Position numbers and translations under genes: made by a program. DNA of 64,000 nucleotides from Flavisolibacter amylovorans (GTDB lineage: Bacteria > Bacteroidota > Bacteroidia > Chitinophagales > Chitinophagaceae), in contig NZ_BAABGY010000016.1 in assembly GCF_039541815.1 (NCBI RefSeq), forward strand, positions 248,001 to 312,000. The letters are read 5' to 3'. The notes beneath the pieces are model-generated. The model was not told the origin of the DNA. It ran no database searches and saw nothing but the letters and a program-made list of their open reading frames with translations. This document shows positions 57,460-64,000 of this stretch, in pieces. Each line of letters starts with the position of its first letter. Positions within the stretch are counted from its first letter, which is position 1.

Positions 57460-57571
57460 CTTTTTACTCCAGAAGAACGGCAGCTCCGGAGCAGTGCTGA
57501 CACCTATACCCGGCAACCTTTAGAGGCCTTCCGGAAGAGAACTGCCGGCAGCTCCCAGAGTTTACGGGCAT

Positions 57572-57602
57572 GCAAAAGCCCCTGCTATCCAGGGGCTTTT
57601 GC
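57572..57602. terminator. Bidirectional terminator between the unknown membrane protein and tsf
   Basis: A perfect 13-bp stem (GCAAAAGCCCCTG and its complement) with a 5-nt loop carries a T or A run at both sides. It serves the plus-strand gene ending at 57459 and the minus-strand tsf ending at 57641. Confidence 0.92.
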
Positions 57603-57640
57603 TGTATTCTTCGCGAAGTGCTTCGCAATTGTGTCGGTTC

Positions 57641-58480
57641 TTAACCCAGGGCAACGCGCTTGAACTCGACCACTTTGAGGTCTTTGTTCACGCTCTTCAG
57701 GTAATCGCCTACCGACTTGGAGCCGTCTTTTACGAAGGCCTGGGCGGTGAGGGTGCTTTCCTTGAAGAAGGCGTTGAGCTTACCGGCGGAGATCTTCTCG
57801 AGCATCTCGGCGGGCTTGCCGGCCATCTTGGGGTCCTGCTGGATGATGTCCATGATCACGGCCTTCTCGCGCTCCACCACGTCGGCGGGAACGGAAGACT
57901 CGTCAACGGCAACCGGGTTCATGGCGGCGATCTGCATGGCGATGTCGCGGCCGGCTTCGCCAGCTTCCTGGTTGAAGCCTACGAGCACACCCATGCGGTT
58001 GGCGCCGTGGATGTAAGAAGCTACGAAGGGAGCCTCAACGCGCTCGAAGCGCACGATCGCGATCTTCTCACCGATGGAGGCGAGCTTGTCGTTGATCATG
58101 TCGGCCACCTTGGCACCATTCACGGTTACTTCGTTCAGCTCGTCGATGCTCTTCACGTTGTTGGCAACGGCGGCGTCGGCGATGCTTTGGGCGAAGGCCA
58201 CGAAGTCGGCGTTCTTGGATACGAAGTCGGTCTCGCAGGAAATGGTCACGATGAAGCCGGTCTTGTTGTCGTCGGTGGTCTTGGCGATCACGACGCCTTC
58301 CTTGGCTTCACGGTCGGCACGCTTGGCGGCCACTTTCTGGCCCTGCTTGCGCAGCCAGTCGATCGCAGCTTCGAAGTCGCCGTTGGTCTCGGTGAGGGCC
58401 TTGCGGCAATCCATCATACCGGCGCCGGTAGCCTGGCGCAGCTTATTGATATCCTGTGCTGTAATGGTTACAGTAGACAT
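57641..58480 (-). CDS. tsf: Elongation factor Ts
   Basis: The 279-residue protein has the N-terminal UBA-like domain (ITAQDINKLRQATGAGMMDC, RKALTETNGDFEAAIDWLRK), the coiled part with RADREAKEGVV, and the core and C-terminal subdomains (FIVTISCETDFVSKNADFV). It recycles EF-Tu by nucleotide exchange. It is the last gene of the rplM-rpsI-rpsB-tsf block, the usual bacterial order. The gap to rpsB is filled by an inverted TGGGGTAA array pair, so expression may partly depend on a separate promoter. Confidence 0.97.
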   Translation of the reverse strand: MSTVTITAQDINKLRQATGAGMMDCRKALTETNGDFEAAIDWLRKQGQKVAAKRADREAKEGVVIAKTTDDNKTGFIVTISCETDFVSKNADFVAFAQSIADAAVANNVKSIDELNEVTVNGAKVADMINDKLASIGEKIAIVRFERVEAPFVASYIHGANRMGVLVGFNQEAGEAGRDIAMQIAAMNPVAVDESSVPADVVEREKAVIMDIIQQDPKMAGKPAEMLEKISAGKLNAFFKESTLTAQAFVKDGSKSVGDYLKSVNKDLKVVEFKRVALG

Positions 58481-58494
58481 AGAAAATAATTTGC

Positions 58495-58633
58495 TAATGG
58501 GGTAATGGGGTAATGGGATAATGCTTGCGCACTATCCCATTCCTTAGTTTCTGTTGAAAGAGCGAGGTCGGATGGAGTTCTGTTCGAATGGCAGGGTATT
58601 ATCCCATTACCCCATTCTCCCATTACCCCATTC
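58495..58633. repeat. Inverted pair of TGGGGTAA arrays between rpsB and tsf
   Basis: CTAATGGGGTAATGGGGTAA and TGGGATAAT (58495-58523) face TATTATCCCATTACCCCATT, CTCCCATTACCCCATT (58597-58633), with about 73 bp between. The right array ends 10 bp after the rpsB stop. The unit is the same as at 38045-38163. Confidence 0.88.
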
Positions 58634-58643
58634 GGTGGGCGCA

Positions 58644-59570
58644 TTAGCGACCACCGGGGCGACGGGCGCCACCACCGCCACCGGCGGGAGTGCGACGACG
58701 GGCACCGCCGGGACCACCGGCACCGGGACCGCCGGCGTTGCCGCCACCGCCCTGGCCGCCACGGCCACCGCGTCCGCCACGGCCGCCTTCGGCATTGGCT
58801 TCAGCTTCGAGGCGGGCTGCGCGCTTCTCGTTCTCGGCGTTGTTCTCGCCGTCTTCACCGTCCACGTCCTTATCGGCCTGACGCTCGGCAAGACCTTCGG
58901 CGATGGCAGCAGTGATGTAGTTGGTGATGATCGCGATGGACTTCGTGGCATCGTCGTTACCGGGGATGGCGAAGTCTACCTTGTTGGGGTCGCAGTTGGT
59001 GTCGACCACGCCGAAGGTCTGGATACCCAGGCGCTTCGCTTCTGCGAGGGCGATGTGCTCATGGCCGATGTCGACGATGAAGAGGGCAGCCGGCACGCGG
59101 CCGAGCTGGGCGATACCGCCGAGTACCTTTTCCATCTTCTCCTTGTCGCGGGAGAGGGTCAGGCGCTCCTTCTTGGTGATGGAGTCGAACGAACCGTCGC
59201 TGAGCATTTTCTCGATGCTCTGCATCTTCTTCACGCTCTTGCGAACGGTGTTGAAGTTGGTTAGCATGCCACCGAGCCAGCGCTCCGTCACATAGGGCAT
59301 GTTGACGCGGGCGGCGCATTCGGTAACGATATCTTTTGCCTGCTTCTTGGTGCCTACGAAGAGGATCTTCTTGCCGGAGCGGGCGATCTGCTTCATAGCA
59401 GCCGCGGCTTCCTGCAGGTGCTCGGTCGTTTTGTTGAGGTCGATGATGTGAATGCCTTTCTTCTCCGCGAAGATGTAGGGCAGCATCTTGGGGTTCCACT
59501 TCTTCTTCAGGTGACCGAAGTGTACGCCAGCCTCCAGAAGTTGTTGCTGTAAGGAAGTGTTCTGTTCCAT
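58644..59570 (-). CDS. rpsB: 30S ribosomal protein S2 with long Gly/Arg-rich C-terminal tail
   Basis: The 308-residue product begins at the ATG at 59570 (MEQNTSLQQQLLEAGVHFGH). S2 motifs are present: GVHFGHLKKKWNPKMLPYIF, GKKILFVGTKKQAKDIV, ERWLGGMLTNFNTVRKS and VVDTNCDPNKVDFAIPGNDD. The core ends near residue 230-240; beyond it there is an acidic/basic linker (DKDVDGEDGENNAENEKRAA) and a tail of about 45 residues made of GRGGRGG, GGGGNAGG, GGARRR units. The tail is unusual for S2 and resembles RGG-type RNA-binding regions. The ORF upstream of 59570 has no S2-like sequence. Confidence 0.97.
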   Translation of the reverse strand: MEQNTSLQQQLLEAGVHFGHLKKKWNPKMLPYIFAEKKGIHIIDLNKTTEHLQEAAAAMKQIARSGKKILFVGTKKQAKDIVTECAARVNMPYVTERWLGGMLTNFNTVRKSVKKMQSIEKMLSDGSFDSITKKERLTLSRDKEKMEKVLGGIAQLGRVPAALFIVDIGHEHIALAEAKRLGIQTFGVVDTNCDPNKVDFAIPGNDDATKSIAIITNYITAAIAEGLAERQADKDVDGEDGENNAENEKRAARLEAEANAEGGRGGRGGRGGQGGGGNAGGPGAGGPGGARRRTPAGGGGGARRPGGR

Positions 59571-59644
59571 TTGTGTTTGTTTATAGCCGCCAGTCGCAAC
59601 CAGCGCACAATTGTTTTTAATTTTTCGAGAACCACTCTCCGGAG

Positions 59645-59698
59645 AGAGAACCAACCCCCTCCCCCCTGGGGAGGGATGGGGAGGGGCTGGGGAGGGGT
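59645..59698 (-). repeat. Gene-end palindromic repeat, copy E
   Basis: On the minus strand the rpsI stop codon is followed by ACCCCTCCCCAGCCCCTCCC, CATCCCTCCCCAGGGGGG, AGGGGG. This is the same palindrome type as after rplM and fabG. Confidence 0.75.
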
Positions 59699-60088
59699 TT
59701 AGCGCTTCGAGAACTGGAAGGAGCGGCGGGCTTTCTTCTTACCGAACTTCTTACGCTCTACGGAGCGGGGGTCACGCTTCAGGAGGCCGGCGGCCTTGAG
59801 GGCGGGACGGAAGTCGGGGTTCAGGTCCACCAGCACACGGGCGATGCCCAGCATGGCGGCTTCGGCCTGGCCTTTCATACCACCACCGGCAGCGTTGATC
59901 TTGATGTCGAACTTGTCGGCAGCTTCAACGGTCTTGAGGGGGCGCTCCACCTGGTTCTGCAGGTACACGAGCGGGAAATAGGCCTTGTAGTCTTTATCGT
60001 TGATGGTGATGGCACCGTTTCCACGCGATACAAATACGCGGGTCACAGCTTCCTTACGGCGGCCAACACTATTTTTTTGCTTTTCCAT
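59699..60088 (-). CDS. rpsI: 30S ribosomal protein S9
   Basis: The 129-residue protein matches S9: NSVGRRKEAVTRVFVSRGNG at the N-terminus, the middle GGMKGQAEAAMLGIARVLVD and the C-terminal basic tail RDPRSVERKKFGKKKARRSF ending QFSKR, which reaches into the ribosomal P site. Length and ends are normal. It is the second gene of the rplM-rpsI-rpsB-tsf block, 70 bp after rplM; that gap contains a gene-end palindrome. Confidence 0.97.
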   Translation of the reverse strand: MEKQKNSVGRRKEAVTRVFVSRGNGAITINDKDYKAYFPLVYLQNQVERPLKTVEAADKFDIKINAAGGGMKGQAEAAMLGIARVLVDLNPDFRPALKAAGLLKRDPRSVERKKFGKKKARRSFQFSKR

Positions 60089-60122
60089 TTAAGATGGGGT
60101 TTGCGGTTGTTTAGAGTTTGTT

Positions 60123-60158
60123 GCTCCCCTCCCTCCTGGGGAGGGGCCGGGGGTGGGG
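60123..60158 (-). repeat. Gene-end palindromic repeat, copy F
   Basis: On the minus strand the rplM stop is followed by CCCCACCCCCGGCCCCTCCC, CAGGAGGGAGGGGAGC. It is a CCCCTCCC/GGGAGGGG palindrome between rplM and rpsI. Confidence 0.75.
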
Positions 60159-60608
60159 TCACTTGCCGATCTTCAGCTCCTTGGGCTGCTGGGCAGTGTG
60201 GGGATGCTGGGGGCCTGCGTATACGTACAGCTTCTTGTACATCTGGCGGCCGAGGCGGTTCTTCGGCAGCATGCCTTTCACGGCGCGCTCGATCAGCACT
60301 TCCGGACGACGCTTCTGCAGGTCCTTGGCGATCTCTTCCTTACGACCACCGGGGTAGCCCGTGTAGTTGTCGTACACCTTCTCGTTCATCTTGTTGCCGG
60401 TCAGGATCACTTTCTCGGCGTTGATCACGATGATGTTGTCACCCGTGTCAACGTGCGGGGTATAGTACGCTTTGTTCTTACCGCGCAGAATAGCGGCGAT
60501 ACGAGCGCACATACGACCCACGGTTTGATTGGTACCGTCCACAACATACCAGTTGCGCTGCACGGTAGCCGCATTCGCATGCTTCGTTGTAAAATGTAAT
60601 TTGCTCAT
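60159..60608 (-). CDS. rplM: 50S ribosomal protein L13
   Basis: The 149-residue product from the ATG at 60608 matches L13: RNWYVVDGTNQTVGRMCARI, AAILRGKNKAYYTPHVDTGD, VINAEKVILTGNK and AVKGMLPKNRLGRQMYKKL, followed by KLYVYAGPQHPHTAQQPKEL. Longer in-frame sequence upstream is leader RNA, not protein. It is the first gene of the ribosomal block and has a recognisable promoter with a structured leader of about 100 nt. Confidence 0.97.
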   Translation of the reverse strand: MSKLHFTTKHANAATVQRNWYVVDGTNQTVGRMCARIAAILRGKNKAYYTPHVDTGDNIIVINAEKVILTGNKMNEKVYDNYTGYPGGRKEEIAKDLQKRRPEVLIERAVKGMLPKNRLGRQMYKKLYVYAGPQHPHTAQQPKELKIGK

Positions 60609-60711
60609 GAGATTTGCTTTTCCGGTATTACCCGGGTTTGTTGAATAATCACCCGCAGGACCATCCTCCTGCCAGGCTCCTCCAACCACCTCGCGGCGGC
60701 TTTTGGAGGCG
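60609..60711 (-). promoter_or_regulatory. Possible rplM leader (ribosomal-protein autoregulation candidate)
   Basis: Between the proposed promoter and the rplM ATG the minus-strand transcript can form GCAGGA-GGATGG-TCCTGC and other GC-rich helices. L13 leaders are described in Bacteroidia, but I could not align this one to a known structure, so it is offered as a candidate only. Confidence 0.35.
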
Positions 60712-60744
60712 CAAAGGTAGCCCGAACTTATCCACATCACCAAA
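60712..60744 (-). promoter_or_regulatory. Promoter of the rplM-rpsI-rpsB-tsf block
   Basis: On the minus strand TTTGG (around 60740-60744) and TACCTTTG (60712-60719) are spaced by 21 nt, close to the Bacteroidota -33 TTTG / -7 TAnnTTTG promoter. The -7 box is an exact match. Confidence 0.6.
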
Positions 60745-60993
60745 AAAACGGATGTGTATTTTAGCGGCGACCTTTGCAACTCATTGAAAAACAATAAAAT
60801 TTTTGACGCGTTTTTAAAAACCTTCACATCCTCCCCTATGCCGCGCCTCCCGGCGGCCCGGGCTAATCCCTTTCCGAAACCCACAGCTGAAGCCATGGGC
60901 TGGTACACCTCGAACACCCAGGGCTGCTCTCTTCGCTGTGCCCGGGATGACAAACGTGGGCTGCCAGCTCCCTGAGCTACAAACTTCCCCAAC
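60745..60993. other. Upstream flank of the ribosomal block
   Basis: An A+T-rich stretch (about 60770-60825, including GTTTTTAAAAAC) precedes the rplM promoter and might help recruit RNA polymerase. The rest (60830-60990) includes CCCGGGATGACAAACGTGGG and shows no gene. Confidence 0.4.
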
Positions 60994-61020
60994 GAAAAAG
61001 GCCGCCCCTGCGGGCGGCCT
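60994..61020 (-). terminator. Terminator of the PKD-repeat surface protein gene
   Basis: On the minus strand a perfect 9-bp stem (AGGCCGCCC/GGGCGGCCT) with a 4-nt loop is followed by TTTTTCG, about 33 bp after the stop codon. Confidence 0.9.
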
Positions 61021-61052
61021 TGCTTGTTTGGTTGCGACGAGGACAGCTATCG

Positions 61053-64000
61053 TTATTGCTTGAAGAAGTGCTTTGTAATGTACTGGTTCGGCGACTGCAC
61101 CACGAAGGTGTAGTAACCGGTAGGCAGCGTGCTCACGCCGTAATCCCAGTTGTTGATGCCGGACCAGGCATAGCGCGTTCCCTGGCGCACCACGAGGCCG
61201 CTGGCGTTTACGATCCGCACGGTCACCTGCTGGGCATAGAGCGAGTAGAACACCGCGTGCAGCGTCGTGCTCACCGGGTTGGGCATCAGCACCAGCGTGG
61301 TCTGACCGGGCGCCTGGATCGTGACGGAGCGGCAGAGGCGGGCTTCGCAGCCGCGGGCCGTGCGCACCGTAAGGCAGGCATAGTAGGTACCGCCGTTCAC
61401 ATAGGCATGCACCGGGTTCTGCACATTGGCCGAGGTGCCGTCGCCGAAGGTCCAACGCCAGGATACTACCGTATCGCCGGGCATCAGCAGCGCCCCGCCT
61501 TCGAAGCGTACGGTACGCGGCGCCACGAGCGAGTCGCGGATGGTAGCCGTGCAGCTGAGGATCGGCTGCACCTGGATGTAGCGGCAGGTCTGGGCGGCAC
61601 AGCCGTTTTCGTACTCGATGCGGAGACATGCCTGGTAGTTGCCATACTGCGTATAGCGGTGGGGCACCACGAGCGAGGCAACGGTAACCGGGTTGGGCAG
61701 CTGCACCGTCGTATCCGTGCCATCGCCGAAGAACCAGCGCAGGCGCACGGGGCGGCGGGTGCTCTGGGGCAGGGCGCGGAACTCGCGGAGGAGCGGCGTC
61801 GCTGTTTGCGTGGGCAGCACGGTATAGCCCGCAAAGCAGGTCGTATCGTTGGCCGGGGGCGGCGGGGTCGGCATCAGGGTCACCGTGTGGCAGGTGGTGC
61901 TCACGCAGCCGCCGTCGTACGTGATGGTGACGCAGACCGTATACGTGCCGTATTGGGCGTAGGTATGCGGTGCGCGGTATGGCTCCGGTGTGGTGGCGCT
62001 GTAGTTGATGCAGGTATCGCGGCCATCGCCGAAGGCCCAGCACACCTTTGTCACATGCTTGCTGTTGTTGTGCCAGGGCACGGCGGTGAACTGGCGGGTG
62101 AGCGGCGCCCCGGGCATGGAAGTGGTGAAGAAGGAGGCACGGCACGAATCGGCCGCCGGCGGCGGGATGGTCACCGTGTGGCAGGACTGGCTCACACATC
62201 CGCCCTGATACGTGAGGGTCACGCAGGCGTTATAGGTACCGGCACCGGGATAGATGTGCGGAATGATGGCGCCGTTGTAGCCGTTCGGGTACTGCACGCA
62301 GGTGTCGCGGCCATCGCCGAACGTGTAGCATACCTGCGTCACCGGCTTCTGGCGGTTGTGCCAGGGCAGCGCGCCGAAGTTCACCACGCGGCCGCGCGGG
62401 TTGGCAGCGGAAATGCTCCAGTGGAAGTCGGCGCGGCACGAGTCGGGCACGTTTACTGTAGAGTCGGTGATGGTTACGAGGCGGCAGCGCTGGGCCTGGC
62501 AGCCACCGTCGTACATGGTCGTCAGGCACACGTTATACGTACCGGCAGCCGCGTAGGTATGTCCGTAGTTATACTGTCCGGGCACCAGGTTGCTCGAGAA
62601 GGTCGATACAGACCCGTCGCCCCAGTTCCACAGCAGCTGCGTGGCCGGGCGGTTGTTGTTGTGCGCCGCCTGGAACGCGAACTGGCGGTGCAGCGGTCCG
62701 GCGCCTGCCGGGCGGATGTTGCTGTGGTCGGTGGCGCAGGAGTCTGCAGCGCCCTGGATCGTGACTACGCGGCAGAACGTGCTCACGCAGCCGCCCTGGT
62801 AAGTGATCGTAACACAGGCATTGTAGTTCCCGTTCTGGTTGTAGGTATGCGGTATCGCTGCGCCGTTGTAGCCGTTGGGGTAGTTGATGCAGGTGTCGCG
62901 GCCGTCGCCGAAGGTCCAGCAGACCTTGGTCACGGGCTTTTGGCCGTTGTGCCAGGGCAGCGCGGTAAAGTTGCGGCCGCGCGGGTTGCCGGCCATCGCC
63001 GTCGTGCCGAAGTCGGCGCGGCAGGAGTCTGTGGGCCCGGGTGCCGGCAGCTGCACGGTGCGGCACATGGTGGTCTGGCAGCCGCCCTCGTAGGTTACGG
63101 TAACGCAGATATTATAGGTGCCGTTCTGGTTGTATACATGCGTGGCCTGTAGTGCGGGCGGCGTGGAGGTGTTCGAGGAGTCGCACTGCACCGGGCTGTT
63201 ATCACCCCACGACCAACACACCTTGCGCACCGGCTTCTGGAAGTTGTGCCAGGGCTGGGCGCTGGCCGTGAGCGTGTAGGGCGCGGTATTGCCGGGGCCT
63301 TGCTGCACGGTGAGGTTCACGCGGCAGGAGTCGGCCGGCGGCGGCGGCGGTGCGATCACTACCTGGCGGCAGTTCGTGCTCACGCAGCCACCTTCATAGG
63401 TGACGGTGACGCAGGCATTGTAGGTGCCGTAGCCGGGGTACGTGTGGTTGATGGTATTGCCCTGGTAGCCGTTGGGATACAGGATACAGGTGTCGCGGCC
63501 ATCGCCGAAGCTGTAGCAGACCTTGTTGGCGATCTTGCCGCGGCTGTGCCAGGTAGAAGCGTAAAAGAGCTGGGCAAGCGGATTGCTGACCAGGGGGGCG
63601 TTGAACAGGACCGACCGGCAGGAGTCGGGCAGGCCGGCAGTGGAGTCAACTACGGTCAGCGTACGGCATACCTGCTTCTGGCAGCCGCCCTCGTAGGTCA
63701 TCGTCAGGCAGGCATTGTAGGTACCGGGCTGCGCATACGTATGGGTGGTGCTCCAGTTGCCGAACACCTGCGGCATGCAGGGCACCGAGGTGCCGTCGCC
63801 GAAGTTCCAGCAGGCGCTCACGAGCTGCCGGTTGTTGCTGCTCCAGGGCTGCTCCAGGAAGCGGCGCTGCAGGGGCGCATCGCCGCTGAAGCGGGTCACC
63901 TGGAAGTTGCCGCCGCAGGAGTCGGGCCCGACCACCACGAGCCGGCACGTGGCCGCCGTTTGCGCAATGGTGTCCTGCGTCACCGGGGAAATACTGTAGA
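61053..64000 (-). CDS. PKD-repeat surface protein with T9SS sorting domain (5' end outside window)
   Basis: The frame is open to the right edge (residues before the first Val/Met codon at 63983 read YSISP), so the N-terminus is outside. At least 982 residues are visible: nine PKD-type repeats of about 100 residues with the pattern KVCWTFGDGRDTCINYPNGY ... YNACVTITYQGGC ... CR.VTI, then a T9SS type A C-terminal domain (VLMPNPVSTTLHAVFYSLYA, TGYYTFVVQSPNQYITKHFF). Each repeat carries several conserved cysteines (DTC, NAC, GGC, CR), unusual for PKD domains and suggesting disulfides. It is a T9SS-exported surface or released protein; a binding role is inferred. The repeats are also similar at the DNA level. 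Confidence 0.9.
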   Translation of the reverse strand, partial: YSISPVTQDTIAQTAATCRLVVVGPDSCGGNFQVTRFSGDAPLQRRFLEQPWSSNNRQLVSACWNFGDGTSVPCMPQVFGNWSTTHTYAQPGTYNACLTMTYEGGCQKQVCRTLTVVDSTAGLPDSCRSVLFNAPLVSNPLAQLFYASTWHSRGKIANKVCYSFGDGRDTCILYPNGYQGNTINHTYPGYGTYNACVTVTYEGGCVSTNCRQVVIAPPPPPADSCRVNLTVQQGPGNTAPYTLTASAQPWHNFQKPVRKVCWSWGDNSPVQCDSSNTSTPPALQATHVYNQNGTYNICVTVTYEGGCQTTMCRTVQLPAPGPTDSCRADFGTTAMAGNPRGRNFTALPWHNGQKPVTKVCWTFGDGRDTCINYPNGYNGAAIPHTYNQNGNYNACVTITYQGGCVSTFCRVVTIQGAADSCATDHSNIRPAGAGPLHRQFAFQAAHNNNRPATQLLWNWGDGSVSTFSSNLVPGQYNYGHTYAAAGTYNVCLTTMYDGGCQAQRCRLVTITDSTVNVPDSCRADFHWSISAANPRGRVVNFGALPWHNRQKPVTQVCYTFGDGRDTCVQYPNGYNGAIIPHIYPGAGTYNACVTLTYQGGCVSQSCHTVTIPPPAADSCRASFFTTSMPGAPLTRQFTAVPWHNNSKHVTKVCWAFGDGRDTCINYSATTPEPYRAPHTYAQYGTYTVCVTITYDGGCVSTTCHTVTLMPTPPPPANDTTCFAGYTVLPTQTATPLLREFRALPQSTRRPVRLRWFFGDGTDTTVQLPNPVTVASLVVPHRYTQYGNYQACLRIEYENGCAAQTCRYIQVQPILSCTATIRDSLVAPRTVRFEGGALLMPGDTVVSWRWTFGDGTSANVQNPVHAYVNGGTYYACLTVRTARGCEARLCRSVTIQAPGQTTLVLMPNPVSTTLHAVFYSLYAQQVTVRIVNASGLVVRQGTRYAWSGINNWDYGVSTLPTGYYTFVVQSPNQYITKHFFKQ

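Overview
This window is a piece of a GC-rich chromosome from the phylum Bacteroidota, most likely a Chitinophagaceae-type member. Three things support this. Two very large secreted proteins end in type IX secretion (T9SS) sorting domains, and the gliding-motility gene gldC is present. Several promoters fit the Bacteroidota TAnnTTTG -7 box. The cluster alpha/beta hydrolase - CBS protein - POTRA outer-membrane protein - NAD kinase - DUF6089 - uppS - bamA - ompH - ompH - murI is a typical Bacteroidota envelope neighbourhood. No rRNA, tRNA, CRISPR array or intact transposase was seen.

Layout. Bases 1-331 hold the 3' end of a histidine kinase. Bases 634-11232 (minus) encode a 3532-residue multidomain adhesin-like T9SS cargo. 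fabG (minus) is divergent from a four-gene plus-strand polysaccharide export set: methyltransferase, flippase, Wzz-like protein and O-antigen ligase/polymerase (12510-17055). An orphan peptide-transporter permease, a membrane glycosyltransferase, a divergent MarR regulator, an acyl-CoA dehydrogenase and a beta-propeller lipoprotein follow. Bases 24588-36563 are the minus-strand envelope cluster built around BamA, two Skp/OmpH chaperones, UppS and MurI. Then come cvpA-like, yqeY-like and gldC genes, a CocE/NonD hydrolase with a frameshifted gene just upstream, an OmpA-family protein, an alcohol dehydrogenase, a GrpB-family protein and a purine nucleoside phosphorylase.

Bases 46774-56504 hold the most distinctive system, an arsenosugar biosynthesis locus. 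It has a thioredoxin-DUF547 fusion translationally coupled to an AhpD/peroxidase-like protein, then the radical SAM enzyme ArsS, the methyltransferase ArsM, a small antisense membrane protein, a cysteine-rich flavodoxin-like reductase, two small glycosyltransferases of the arsenosugar-associated types, a PhnD-like binding protein, a PlsC-type acyltransferase and a double-VOC protein. The acyltransferase suggests, by inference, that the end product may be a lipid-linked arsenosugar. A decayed sterol-desaturase fragment and a lower-GC membrane protein border this locus. The window closes with the ribosomal block rplM-rpsI-rpsB-tsf (minus) and the 3' part of a second T9SS cargo made of PKD repeats, which runs off the right edge.

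The intergenic regions are unusually structured. Degenerate short tandem arrays (unit 7-10 bp, many different unit sequences) occur in most larger gaps and are often arranged as an inverted pair flanking 10 to about 280 bp. A second family of GC-rich palindromes sits directly at the 3' ends of genes, in one case inside the coding sequence.
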